Source: Urechis unicinctus (taxonomy: Eukaryota; Annelida; Polychaeta; Xenopneusta; Urechidae). From it: DNA of 64,000 nt. The DNA lies in assembly GCA_034190875.2 (NCBI GenBank), contig CM067354.1, positions 66,670,668 to 66,734,667 of the forward strand, in the 5' to 3' direction. Below the pieces are notes generated by a model, which worked only from the letters and a program-made list of their open reading frames with translations, was not told the DNA's origin and made no database searches. This document shows positions 1 through 12,691 of this stretch, one piece after another (within the stretch, counting starts at the first letter, position 1; the number at the start of each line of letters is the position of its first letter). Made by a program: the position numbers and the translations under genes.

Positions 1-565
1 ATGTCATTCATTCATTGGCTCTGCTAATGCTAATGTCTCATCCAAAAAATAATGGACTATTAGCACGAATGCATCGAATACATATTGAGTAAGATAGAAC
101 CACTTATCGTATAGTATTTCAAGCTTAACGCTATGCCTTTCCAAAGAAGTACAGCATGCACTTATTTCATATAGTATTTCATTTCTTTGACGCAACCCTT
201 TGCGAAATTAAATTTAAGACCATGTATTATAACAATATTCAAATAACCCGTTACGGAGAAAATTCACTGGTTTCATATTATTCTCGTCTACTACTGCCAC
301 TAAAAATTAAACCTTAACACCACTAGGCTATTGCTAATACGAATGTGGCTGTTTAATGCACCGCTAATAACACAGGGCACATTATAAAATTATATATGCC
401 ATCAAATCCATCCTGTTGATGCATTTGAACGAGTTTAATGGAACATAAATAACGTCAACGACGTTGTAGTTATTGTATACCAAGATGACGTCCAAATGGG
501 TCCTGGTAAAATAGAGTATATGTCTGTCAATAGCTAAATTTCGCAATACAAACCTGGACCAATAT
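1..565 (+). repeat. Block A1, copy 1
   Basis: Matches 45,506-46,052 on the same strand from the first bases up to a shared CTGGACCAATA at its right end, where copy 1 switches into a TA/GA array. No counterpart was found in copy 2. No coding signal. Confidence 0.8.
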
Positions 566-591
566 ATAGAGATATATATATATATATAGAG

Positions 592-636
<45 letters not shown>

Positions 637-851
637 TATAGAGAGAGATATATTAGATCTAGATATATCTAGAGATATAGAGAGAGAGATATAGATAGAG
701 AGAGATATATCTCTATATCTATACTCTCTCTATATAGAGATATAGATATATCTCTCTAGAGAGATATATATCTCTCTCTCTCTCTATCTATATCTCTCTC
801 TATATATATATATCTATCTATCTCTCTATATATATATATATATATATCTAT
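562..851. repeat. TA/GA/CT simple array with fold-back symmetry
   Basis: About 290 bp of TA dinucleotides interrupted by GAGA runs mainly in the left half (to about 708) and CTCT runs mainly in the right half. The array is therefore an imperfect inverted repeat that could fold into a long hairpin or cruciform. It sits exactly at the right edge of block A1; the homologous position in copy 3 (46,052) has no array. Confidence 0.85.
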
Positions 852-1542
852 CAGGTCCTAGCAAAGCTATCATTAAAGCGATGGAAAGTCATACACCACT
901 GCCACAAGTATTCGTATAATCGCCATTGCTGAAAAGATGACAAATGCTATATCAAATCTAGATAATACATCAATGGTGTAACAGTCCACAGGTGCTGATG
1001 TCATATGCATAACACCGTCATTTGCTTTACATTCCAGGCAATTTCCAAAAGATGATTTATTTCTGGGTATATTTTCTATATGCTGCTCTTTACCCGAAAT
1101 CGGCTACTTGGTCCAAAATATATAATGTACCAAGTTGCACTATTTGTTCAAAATCTGCATTATTTCCTAGTTTATTAGATGCCTGTTATGAATAATTTTC
1201 TGCAATCATCTTTCAAAGGATCTATGATAAATGGATGGATGCTTTTGCTGCGCAGACTGCAATTCGCGCCACTAATTTTTATTGCCCGTTTTGTCTTTTC
1301 GTGCTCATGGTATGGACGCTTGTTTGTATTATTATTGGTTCCCCAATAATAACATTATGATAAGTACTAAATGACAATACACTAGCTTGCCACTGACACT
1401 AATACTGCACAATTATTCTTAACGGTCGTTTATTTCAAGACTATATATCCCCGAATAGCTCTTTGGTTGGTTTTCAGTTTAATATCTGCCATCACACTAT
1501 CATATTCTAGATGTTGACATTCTAGCCATGCAATATCATTTG
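852..1542. other. Copy-1-only spacer
   Basis: No homologue seen in the other two copies, no open frame of note and no RNA gene signal. Ordinary AT-rich unique-looking DNA. Confidence 0.5.
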
Positions 1543-1775
1543 CTGCCAAACAGCCGTTGGAATCAAATAATCAGCATCACAAATGATAATAAATTTATCT
1601 TTATTGAACGCAACACATCATCGTATTCCGCCATTAATGATATGGGGATCCTTCCTCTTTCAACTTGTCTTCCTTACAATAATGGTGATAATGTGTCGTT
1701 TGACCAGGTCGAAATATCCTCAGATATTGGATGATGAGTAATGTTTGGCATTATAGCCTTTGATCAACGTTGGTG
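1543..1775 (+). repeat. Block A2, copy 1
   Basis: Aligns with 21,512-21,745 in copy 2, from a shared GCCGTTGGAATCAAAT to a shared GCCTTTGATCAACGTTG. A 68-codon frame at 1,528-1,734 crosses it, but the copy-2 equivalent meets a stop after small non-triplet indels. This argues against coding. Confidence 0.8.
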
Positions 1776-2148
1776 TAGCAGAGCTCGTGAGTGCAGGAAA
1801 TGTTAGATTACACATACAGCAAACTGCACTAGCCTAATTTAGCAATAATCTATATATTGCCCGTCATTTAGCATTAAATATACACTTAGAGAGCTTCTAA
1901 ACTGACATTAATTCCAATATAAGACATGCCGCCAAAGTATACATGAAATCTGGGATAACACTGTCAGAAGTTGTAAATTCTGATCTACACCTCGCATTAC
2001 TTCAAAATGTATATTACCCTCATTGGTGAAGTCATCCATTGCAGAACGTATATGAATTGATCACCATTTATATGCAGACTGACCTGACGAGGTAAGTGAT
2101 TGAATTCATGGCCTGAATTATTACTACTAGTAGCGGCCAATAACACAG
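1776..2148. other. Spacer between A2 and A3 in copy 1
   Basis: In copy 2 the same two blocks are almost adjacent (about 21,745 to 21,755), so this roughly 370 bp is an insertion in copy 1 or a deletion in copy 2. Nothing else is recognisable in it. Confidence 0.45.
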
Positions 2149-2955
2149 GACATAAGAGAATGAAACTTCTCATCCGGTAAGTGCGCATCTCAAATGCATG
2201 TTTTTTTTCCAAAAGCACAATTCAAGACTAATCGACCAGGCTCTCTAGCACCTTAATACCATTGGCGGTTACATGGTTTGCCTCTGTCACTCCTTCCAAA
2301 GTGTGTTATTTATGAGAGGCACTTTTTAGTCCAGGGCAACGTTATTGCCATCTCAATTATGTCTTGTTGAACGACATTTAAGCAAATGATCTGCTGCAGA
2401 ATTTACAGCGAAGGATTTCACTGATTCTTTATTGTGCTATATTCTAATTTAGGCAGTAATATGAAATATCTTAAACTACTAGCACAATTCATGGTAGCAA
2501 GTGAGCTTATTGGGCACAAATGAAAACGAGCAAAGTCTGCTGTTGTGCTTAGTGTAATCAGATTAATGTAATATAAACTATCCAATGTTCAGCAATAATA
2601 AAGTACGAGCAAAAGAGGAAGTGATATTCATACGAGGCTTATTTTATAATTACTGAAATCACCAAATGGCTATTTATCAAAGAGGTGAGCAGTTCTTGAG
2701 CAACCACTAGATTCAGTGGCATTTGGACACGGTTCTTTCCCTGAGCAACTCCAATGTCTTTTGTGGCTAGCGAGGACAGATTTGGGATCATCAGGAATAA
2801 TTTTATTGGTGTTTAAAGTCATCTGTCTTATTTCATCTAATGAATTAAGGTACCCTGGAAGTACGCAGTAGATTTGATGCGAATGTCACTGGTAGGGGTT
2901 AATCATTGGCATCCTACATGCATATGGTGACTTTCAGAAAGTACACATTAGCATT
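2149..2955 (+). repeat. Block A3, copy 1
   Basis: Matches 21,755-22,806 (copy 2) and 46,555-47,490 (copy 3). Shared landmarks include TACCATTGGCGG, GTTGAACGACATTTA and the stretch ending in GGTGACTTTCAGAAAGT. Copy 1 lacks about 190 bp present in copies 2 and 3, between GAGGCAC (about 2,320) and TTAGTCCAGGGCAAC. It also lacks the right-end extension shared by 22,807-22,900 and 47,478-47,570. Confidence 0.85.
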
Positions 2956-3297
2956 TCTGGAATGAATGAGATAGCATGTCAAGTGTTATTAAGAAGATAT
3001 GATCTAGTATATAACAATATCGTACCACTTTTATCTTACGTATCACACATATGTCAATCCGCTAAAGTAAACTGCATCTATGAATTCCCATGTATCACGC
3101 TCTGTTCTTCCTTACTTCTCTTCTTTTACTATTATACCTTAAAAATGCATACCTTGCAAGGATGTCACATCTGGTCTGAGGAGCTGACTTGACCTTGTCA
3201 GGCCGGAGACTTTCGTTTCCTTTGAGTTATTCTAAGGAATGGTCTGTTCATTATTACATTGGTTGCTTCAAATGAATCTCTCAGACATAATATCTTA
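2955..3297 (+). repeat. Block D, displaced copy inside block A of copy 1
   Basis: This segment does not match the A regions of copies 2 and 3. It matches 40,708-41,030 and 17,180-17,420, which lie inside block C. The match to 40,708 begins at a shared TTTCTGGAATGAATGAGATA. It is an extra D copy moved about 14 kb from its usual place, replacing the A sequence that copies 2 and 3 keep. Confidence 0.75.
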
Positions 3298-3415
3298 AAT
3301 TTCAAGAGCAATAAAAGATGAACCCTCTGAACATACCAGAGCAATGCTAAGCCCCTAATTATTTCACAAAGTTCTTCAATGCAGCATGAACTGCAAACGG
3401 ACATTTAAAATAATC
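3298..3415 (+). repeat. Block A4, copy 1
   Basis: Matches 24,690-24,815, sharing GCAATAAAAGATGAACCCTC and TTCACAAAGTTCTTCAATGC. In copy 2 it runs almost straight into block B, whereas copy 1 has 2.3 kb of extra DNA in between. Confidence 0.8.
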
Positions 3416-5765
3416 CCTCAGAGAGTTGAGTTCGGCGGATAGTAAAATTTTGCCACCATGTCCAATGTGATAACTTATCTCTTTGCGCAATTTGGAGCTC
3501 GCGGTACGTTTAGTAATACTTGCTTATGTATCTTTGATAAGAAGTTTCTTGTGTCATAATTGCCTTGTCAAAGGATCATATAATTTTTCTCCAATATTCT
3601 GTCTTTTACAGAATATGGAATCAATAATTGTTTAAGCTTTTTGCATAGGTTTCAAATTAAATTTCCTCTCTAAAATGTTCACACAGAATAACTTAGATGC
3701 GCGCTAATACGCCACAAGGGCGAATAAAATCTCAGTCAATATCCTTCTTTGATATCTAACGGACATACGCCAATCACATCTACAAATTATGAAAACATAT
3801 TCATGTACCCAAGTGAATGCTGCGCTTATCACTTTTGAAGACAGTGGCTTTAATCGATTTGGTATTATTTGATAGGCGTGGATACAAGTCACTAAGTGAT
3901 AACTTTTTATTTTTTATTATTTAATTACAGAATTAAAAATCATCTTTAGAGCTGTGGCCCGCGAGATTGGGTTTGGCTGTCATTGCCATGGAGGGGACCT
4001 GGCGCGTGTCATTTGCGTCATATTGTGATTCCAATGCCAGATGGAGGCTACCACAACTTACTTAAACCGATGTTTGTATATATCCCGAAGACATACCAAA
4101 GTGCACGAAAAAGACATTAAAGTCGTCCAGGATACGCCGTTACAGCGCTAGCTTTAGATCACCGGTGCAGAAATGTAAATATGAATTGCTTTAGTGCATC
4201 TTTGCGATAAGATTGAATAACTGTTAATCAAAGCAATGGACTGAGTTATGGAAATGTCTCCAAATAATCCGTTTAGACCACATAAATAGGTATTTGAACC
4301 AGCGTTGCATTAGTAATCATAACATATTCATGGTCCCAGGCATTTAACCCAAGTCTACCGACAGCAATCTATACATTAGCTGAGCACGATCGTTTCAGGT
4401 GCGGCACCATAATTGTAAAAAAAAAAAAAAAATTGCCCTGCGTTGGCATCCCACGCGTGTTATAAGTAGCTCTCTGTGTTCTTGTATCTAATCTATCATT
4501 TCGGAATGTATAAAATGCTGTTCAGATCTTACATTCGAATATACTTTGGGATATATCAGTTAATAACTAGGCAGAAAATCCAATATTTACGCTAATTACC
4601 TGGCGCGCATTCGAAGCGGTGTTTTAATGATCCTGTTCACGCAATTCGTTTAGATAGATTCAAAACATCAAAGCGAATTGGGTGAACCAAAGAACAGCTC
4701 ATATATCTGGTAATAATACCTTAAAAAAGAGAATAGGGAACTGAGTTTTTGGAAAATGTATGGATCTTATCATCACCTTTTATCTCATTACTAATCGTCA
4801 ATAATCAAATACATAAGCCGGCATATTTACGAGATGTGTTTAAATCGTCGTGGAATTCCTATGGATTGGCAATGACAATAACGCGATGCTAAGGATATTG
4901 TATTGCTTTCATATTGCTGATTGCAAATATGGCCATAACTTGATATGTGAATATATATTTATTTTACAGATTTGTGTACTAAGAGATGGAATCATTAGAC
5001 ACAATAAGCCATGAACCCTGGATTAATATTAACTTCTCGACTGAAGTACGTAGCACATTACCATTATTGAACTTTGTTGAACCGGCAACAATTTAGTACT
5101 GACAACCTTGCGCTTTTGGTTGAAAAAATAAATCATACCGATTGACATTAAAATCCATGCACGTGGCAATCACGATTGGTCGACTTTTTCTGACTTATAT
5201 ACTTGAATAGAATAGGGGCTCCATTTAATCTTGTGCCAACTTCAGCTATGACGTCTGTACAGCCTTTGAGCAATACGAAGCTGCAACAATAATTAAAGTA
5301 TTCACAATTAGTTTCATTTACAGCTTGAAAGGGTCACTTTGTTTTTGTTTCTATCGCCCAGAGAAAATTATGTAATGCTGAAAACTTTCATACGCTCATC
5401 ATACTCATGGGCAATCATGAACTACATTGTGCATGCTGAGTGATATTGACCACTGCCACAACAAACAATATTATGCATTGTAATTATGGGTCCACATAGT
5501 TCCATGCTTCCCCAAACCGTGGTCAATCAATGTATTCTAACGTTAAAGAGTCAGGTTATTCACCCTTCCACACGTTTTTGGCCATTTGGATTAAGGGATT
5601 AACATTTTCAGCTTTATCATCGATTCATGTCCGTGATATTGCTAAACTAGAAAGGCTGCCAGCTTGCCGTTGCTGAGGCTTTTCTGCTGGAAATAAAACT
5701 GTCAGTCAAATTTTACATCTGTCGTAAGCCTCATTCACCTTCAGACGACGAAAGCCGCTGTTATA
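3416..5765. other. 2.3 kb copy-1-only DNA
   Basis: No match found in copies 2 or 3; copy 2 has only about 25 bp at this position. Contents are AT-rich with no recognisable gene, TIR or long frame. One 16-base A run at 4,417-4,432 could be the tail of a retroposed sequence, but no SINE promoter boxes or target duplication were seen. Confidence 0.45.
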
Positions 5766-7106
5766 CTGGAACTACTGCTCGTAATTCGCGTCACAATCTT
5801 TTATAACCTCTGTTCGCCTATGCATTACTGCACACATTTCATTCCTTGTTGAATTAATGTGGCAGCGCATAATTAAAATCGGTGATGCATTAATTTAATT
5901 CACTACACGCATAATAAATATAACTGATTAGATTATATTTTTTCCAATGGGATGTCGGCTACCTTGCTTTTAAGCATCAATATATGCATACACATATTTT
6001 ATGGCAATTCCATGATAGTAATATGTTGAGGATAACGCTGTCGATTGCCCTCCCCGTTCTGGCATGTACATTAGGTCTATGCATAATGTATCTTGCTATA
6101 CAATCGGCCGATATAGCTATCTAATGCCACAACATTATTGTTATCAGCCAGTGTTCGCGTAAAAATACATAGAATAGGCCAAGCCTCTGTCACACACAGA
6201 ATTATCCTGCTGAAAGCATTTTCGCCCGTGGAATGGATTATGTTGTTAACACTTTCAAGGCTATTTTAATCCCAACAAGGGATGTTGCTGTAGTAAATAT
6301 TCAAGAGGCAATATTCAGATGCAGTCCGCCGATGATTTTAATATTGAACCCAGCCATGCCACAATCTAGCTGTAACTCCTGTACCTTTAGTTGTTATCAG
6401 TATTCTATCTGACAATTACACTATAGCGTACAAACGCATAACTGGTCAATAAGTATAACGGTGAAATACTGATTGATAACGATGACGGCTGATAATACGT
6501 AATTGAAATTCATTCACTACGCGCGTTACAGATATATATGATAAGATGAAAATGGGATATCAGTTACCTTGCTTATATGCTTCAATGTCTGCATAAACCT
6601 ATTTGACGGTGATGTAATTACGATAATATGTTGAACAATTACGCTGTTGCTTACACTACACTTTAGTTCATGTCAAATGGGTGTATGTATCATACCATGC
6701 AATTGGCAGATATAGCTATGTAATGCCACAACATAATGACTATTTGTTTATGCCTTGCTGTCAATTACTATGCTTAATTCAACTTGTATGTAAACTAATA
6801 ATGATGGCAGCGACTGAATTATTGAGGCATCAGCTCTAAAACTGTATTACTATCAGGTGGCCTCCTCATGAGTGAATTCCCTTAGCAGAGCAATAGTACA
6901 ATTGCATACATTTGGCACTGTGCCATCAAGAATTTATTTCAACAAGAGATTGCAATGAAGCGGACAACTGATTTGGCTTACTGATGGCGATAGCGCGCGC
7001 AATACGGCACTTATATTGACACTAGCAATAAAAACTTTTCCTAAAATATGATTTCAACGAAAATGACGTATGTCAACATGCATAGTCACATGCATGGTTA
7101 TATGCA

Positions 7107-7509
7107 TGCATACATATATACATATATACATATATACATAAATACATGCATACATACATACATACATACATACATACATACATACATACATACATACATA
7201 CATACATACATACATACACATACATACATACATACATACATACACATACATACATACATACATACATACATACATACATACATACATACATACATACATA
7301 CATACATACATACATACATACATACATACATACATACATACATACATACATACATACACATACATACATACATACATACATACATACATACATACATACA
7401 TACATACATACATACATACATACATACATACATACATACATACATACATACATACATACATACATACATACATACATACATACATTCATACATACATACA
7501 TAAATACAT
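7107..7509. repeat. (ATAC)n microsatellite, copy 1
   Basis: About 400 bp of nearly uninterrupted ATAC tetranucleotide. Open frames exist on both strands (Thr-Tyr-Ile-His one way, Met-Tyr-Val-Cys the other) only because the repeat lacks stops. The left flank, with clustered GCATG motifs, is shared with the arrays at 26,066 and 49,051, so the array predates the duplication. Confidence 0.95.
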
Positions 7510-7952
7510 GCGGCTGGTGGAAAATCATTAACTGCCGTTACTTTTTTCGCTCGCGCTTTTTGCTACCAGGCGATGGCCACTGACACTTCAAGCGGTCTGA
7601 TGGATTGCCTAGGCTTTGTTGTCGTAAAACGCACTGTGCCATCGGGTACCGCAGATGCGGGTGAGATTGCGGCAGTGAATGAGGACCTCACGTGATGGGA
7701 TATACCCTGTTATCAATTACACAGTCTCTTTTTGCATCTGAGTTTTGAGAATCCCATCAATGATTTGCAGACTTTATTACGTTTCATCACTTGGTTTTTG
7801 CAGTATTGTCATGGTTACCTTAATCATTCTGTACATATATGCTATATAGACTATCAGGAACGAGAATCTGCTATGTAGATATCGCTGCTGTGTGACTCTT
7901 CGACTGCTAGTTGAAAAGGTTTTCTGGTGTAAAATTTTGAACTGATAATTAA

Positions 7953-8051
7953 GTATCTCCACTGGTCGGGCTTACACAGAGGCAGCGACTCAAACATATC
8001 TCCTCGTTGCTCCCATTATCTGCGCGGCAAAATTTGCAGAATGATGTTGGA
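7953..8051 (+). repeat. 98 bp local direct repeat, left copy
   Basis: Begins GTATCTCCACTGGTCGGGCT and is nearly identical to 8,404-8,502. Both copies run directly into a TA array. Copies 2 and 3 have the segment once (near 27,070 and 49,775), so this is a recent duplication private to copy 1. Confidence 0.9.
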
Positions 8052-8206
8052 ATATATATATATATAGATATATAGATATATATATATATATATATATATA
8101 GATATATATATATATATATATAGATATATAGAGATATAGAGATATATATAGAGAGATATATATATATATATATATCTATATAGATATATATATATATATA
8201 TATCTA

Positions 8207-8243
<37 letters not shown>

Positions 8244-8268
8244 ATATATATATATATATATATATATT
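8052..8268. repeat. (TA)n array with GATA-left / TATC-right symmetry
   Basis: About 217 bp of TA with GATA and GAGA interruptions left of about 8,165 and TATC and CTCT interruptions right of it, giving a fold-back layout. The homologous site in copy 2 (27,151-27,170) has only a few TA units, so the expansion is private to copy 1. Confidence 0.9.
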
Positions 8269-8349
8269 ATGTACCCGCAGTGTGTGAACATCATAGTCTC
8301 TGTAAGCAACAAACTATCCAGGCCGTGATCAGTGAAGGCCACTTAATGA

Positions 8350-8403
8350 ACTTAATTGTATATAGCATAATTATAACTTAATTGTATATAGCTTAATTGT
8401 ATA
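8350..8403. repeat. Short tandem repeat of about 27 bp
   Basis: The motif CTTAATTGTATATAGC occurs twice and a third, partial time, just before the second 98 bp repeat. It was probably produced by the same slippage event. Confidence 0.7.
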
Positions 8404-8502
8404 AGTATCTCCACTGGTCGGGCTTACACAGAAGCAGCGACTCAAACATATCTCCTCGTTGCTCCCATTATCTGCGCGGCAAAATTTGCAGAATGATGTT
8501 GG
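8404..8502 (+). repeat. 98 bp local direct repeat, right copy
   Basis: Second copy of 7,953-8,051, again ending at GATGTTGGAA and followed at once by TA repeats. The duplicated unit, including the array start, is about 450 bp. Confidence 0.9.
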
Positions 8503-8620
<118 letters not shown>

Positions 8621-10020
8621 ATTTAATTTTTAACAGACATGAAATGAACTGAGTGTACCCAGTTCAGGACAGTTTACTCAAGAAGTGAGTTTTGAGACAA
8701 TAATATATTGTCTAAGAAATCGGTCAAAAGACGACACCGAATCCATACACACACTCTACGCTTTTAGTGCAGATATGTTCTGTTCTGCAATAAACGTGAG
8801 GGAAATATATAACGTGCATATATACTTCAATCCCTTCATTATCAATATGTTATACTCATTGTTTTGCACGGAACGACGGATTACGTCAAACATAATCAGC
8901 TCGCCTAACTAGCTGTACTCGAATCACACACTTTCATCCCCTTATCCATGGTTATACTAACGCGAATATTGTAATCGTATTGAAGCAATTTCATAACCAT
9001 GGCTTAAAATTCAATGACCCGTTATGGTGATGTACCTCGTTCCGCATATTAATTGAGCGTCACTATTTGCGGCAAGGCGATCAAGTAGGGCAAAATATTT
9101 GGTAAGTGCTGTTCAAATGTGTGTCGTAAAGCGCAAATGGTTTCAATAGCCTAAAGATGTTTGTTCGCTTGTGATCCTTCAATTACTTTTTGTATGTGTC
9201 CGATATAGGTTCTGCATATTCATTAAATTTTAGAAAACCTTATTTGAATATATATCTGGTCTGATGGCTAAGTTCTTGAGTTCGCCTAAATGTGACAGAA
9301 AGTATCATGAGGTATGGTATTAGTTACAAAAATCAATGAAACCATTATAAGCTACGTGCTTAAATGGATGTGTAAAACACTCGCTAAAATGCAATTCGAC
9401 GACTGCCGAGGAACGTAATATGGATGGACGTTAGTCGGCAATGTGTCCGGACAATCTGGGTTGTTGTTAGTCATAAGAAAATCTGGTGTACTTGTCTAGG
9501 TATAGATATAACAGCGACACGTAATTGCGAAATAGAATGCGGTGCACAGTGGTCAATGTGTGTTGTCGCATTCTTGTAGAAGTAATACGATGAATTACAA
9601 CTGTCTACATTAACGTCTGTACATTGAATTATCTAGGAATGCGCCATTTACAGCCTTTGTCAATATCTGTTGAGATCACTTACTGAAATATCATATTGGT
9701 CCCCATGAACCTTTAATGACGCAAATGTTCCGGTCCTAAACTATAATATACGTCAGATATACCACTGGCATATTATGGCTTTGCTGAAAAGGAAATTCAA
9801 TTTATATTGGATGCTCAATGTATGCCACTATTTATAATAGTTTACATCGGAACTCTTACATCGATATATTATGGGAGAATCAGCAGCATAGCCTAAAGTA
9901 AGCATAAGGTGTGGTCGAAGCAATAATTTCTAGCACTGTTGTTACTCTTAACGAAACACTGTGGCCGAAACCGCTAGATTTTTATTTCATTGCGGCTGTA
10001 AAATGCAACATTTATTGCTT

Positions 10021-10589
10021 TAAAAAAACACACGAACACCCCTATTATTTTTAAAGACATTACTACGCATTATGCCGCGGCAAATGACAAGCAGTCTAAT
10101 ACCGTCAAATAATACAGCCTGGGGGTTTATTAACCTACATGATGGTTTTGAGTAAAACAGCTCCATTATATTTGCGATCATAATTTATAACTTTCCTATG
10201 ACAAATATACAATTGAGATATGCGGTATATGTATAGTGTGCAGAAACTCAATGACGCCAAATTATTTCCTAGTACCTCATTTTTCATGAATATTACAAGT
10301 ATTATCGAAAGCAGTAGGCACTAATAAGTTTAATGTGCATCTGCATTAGTTATATGTTATGTTATACTTATTGCGATGTAGCAGTCCGTACGATACATCG
10401 TTAGTTATGGTGGTTAAAAGGTGGAGGCAAGTTCCACCATGGCACGTCTCCGTCGCATTAGGCCACAAGTCTGTTGTCCGTTGATATGGTACTATTGGGA
10501 CTAGTGCCGGATATATTATATCCCATTATATCCCAAAATATCCGATTAGACACGTATTTCCTACTATAGTGTGATAAAAATCATCAAGC
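10021..10589. other. Spacer between blocks B and E, copy 1
   Basis: Only a weak similarity to copy 3 persists past 10,020. Otherwise unmatched AT-rich DNA with no gene signal. Confidence 0.4.
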
Positions 10590-10815
10590 GTAATGAAGTT
10601 GTTAACCAATTCCTGCCGCTTGTCGCTTTAACTATTTACGAACTATTTAATTTAATGACGTCAAGCATTAGGTGTTAGCTCCGTAGCCTTAACTCCGCCA
10701 GCTTAAAATGCCAACACTTAAACTGACACGACGACTCTGGTACAACTTTATCAGCAATTCAAGAGTACCTCTACTAGCATGGTTGTATATTTGGCACTGC
10801 CTGGACTGTAAGATT
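10590..10815 (+). repeat. Block E, copy 1
   Basis: Matches 29,623-29,838, sharing CGTAATGAAGTTGTTAACCA, TTAATGACGTCAAGCATTAG and TACCTCTACTAGCA. In copy 2 the match is ended by a TA array directly after GGGACTGCCA; copy 1 continues into unmatched DNA. Confidence 0.85.
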
Positions 10816-11939
10816 ATAGCCTCTATCTTCTCGCCTATTCGTAAGCGTGGTAACGCGTCCGGTTCTTGTTTCGCTTAGATATAGCAGGCTGTTTTTGATT
10901 AGGAGGGTGTCATAAAATCGGCTAAGAGACGTCAGGTGCTACCGCCGTCTAAAAATTATTGTCGTCAATAAAGCTTACCTACTGCTTGGCTATGTTGAAG
11001 CGGCGTTTGCGCATGCTTTACGTTTCATTGCTAATTTTATCCCGGTAGTTATACAATGTGTTAAACCAAGCAGGAGCAATAACTAAGATGTTAATTGCGT
11101 CTATTATCAAACGCTCGAATTATGCACATAATAGCTGCAGGATTGCAATAAAAGACGTAAATAGTACATTGGTAGTTTCGTCATGAGACAGATTCCCACA
11201 GGCCACCAGGACCCTAATGTTTTCGATAATATCATTAGGTGATTTGTTCAGTCGCCGTTGACTGTGCAAAGTTGAGATTTATAACCCCACGACACCTGAG
11301 TCTTGGCACTAGAGTTACATGAACAAGACGAAGGGTTTATAAAGTAACAATCTTACAGACCTGCATACATGATACGCATGTATAAGTGACATTGAAAAAG
11401 ACATGAAATACATTGTTCTTGGCTTCGATGTTTCATTGATGCTCAACTAAAAGGCTGCTCTCTAAAAAACTTCAACACCATAAGTTAAGCTCTTATCTCT
11501 TTCTTCGATATTTTTAAGGCTGTCCATTTTCTGAATTGTGCCAGTATACAACCAGCGCCTTTCTTTATTTTTATCCTTACATTGCCCGAATTCAAGCCTT
11601 GCAGGGATAAAATTGAGTATAAAACCATTGTGGGCCCAGTACAAAGGAAGCTTGTCTAATTAACTATGCTAACGTGGATGATATCATAATATGCACGTAA
11701 CCAATATGCAGTTAATCATCGCATCAATAGGTACATGCCGCATCGCAATACTGTCGTGCGTGGGCAGCAGGAGAAAAACAGCAATCCCCAAATGCAAAAT
11801 AACTGCGTTACGCGTGCGATAACACCGTGCAGATGTCGGTGCCAATGATATTTCTGCCTGAACAGCGACACATGGGACATATAGTGGAACTAAGTTGCTT
11901 ATTAACAATATAGTTCCATCTCCGGTGCTATGAATCGAT
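10816..11939. other. 1.1 kb unmatched DNA
   Basis: No homologue seen in the window. The longest frame is part of a 149-codon minus-strand frame (11,684-12,133) that is half AT-array translation (Ile/Tyr) and so not credible. Nothing else recognised. Confidence 0.4.
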
Positions 11940-11970
11940 ATTAATATATATATAAAAATACATATATAAA

Positions 11971-12022
<52 letters not shown>

Positions 12023-12025
12023 CAC

Positions 12026-12068
<43 letters not shown>

Positions 12069-12175
12069 GTGTCTAGTATATATGTATATATGTAAATATA
12101 TATATATAAATATCTATATATATATATATGCATATGTATATATATATAAATATTATATATAACATATATTTATAG

Positions 12176-12207
<32 letters not shown>

Positions 12208-12691
12208 TTATTTATATATAGATATTTAAAAACATATGTATATATGTATACATATATAGATATTTATATATATATACATGGATACATATACATATATGTA
12301 TAGATATATAGATATTTATATATATATAGATATGTACACAGATATTCACATATATAGATATATATTTATATATATATACATATATATATCTACATGTACA
12401 TATATATATATTTATATATATATATATATGTATATATACACATATATATATACATATACATATGTATATATATATATGTATATATGCATATATATATGCA
12501 TATATATATAAACATATATATACAAAGATATATATATATATAAAATACATCCATTTATACATATACATATGTATTTATATATATATATATATTTATATAT
12601 ATGTGTGTACATATATATACATATACATTTATATCTATATATTTATCTATATATATACATATATTTATATATTTAAATATATGCATATATA
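11940..12691. repeat. Degenerate AT array, 750 bp
   Basis: Almost pure A/T with TATATGTATATA, TATATAAATATA and TATACATATA variants and no fixed period. Open frames on both strands encode only Tyr, Ile, Met, Cys and His and are artefacts. Similar in type to 33,041-33,960 but not obviously homologous. Confidence 0.9.

Noticed and set aside
1528-1734. 68-codon frame in block A2 as a conserved small protein
   Set aside because: The copy-2 homologue (21,512-21,745) carries indels that shift the frame into a stop.
4417-4432. A16 run as a SINE or processed pseudogene tail
   Set aside because: No RNA polymerase III boxes, no gene-like sequence upstream and no flanking duplication found.
7048-7583. 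Long overlapping open frames on both strands at the ATAC array
   Set aside because: They are translations of a tetranucleotide repeat that lacks stop codons (Thr-Tyr-Ile-His or Met-Tyr-Val-Cys). The same happens at 26,016-26,453 and 48,928-49,310.
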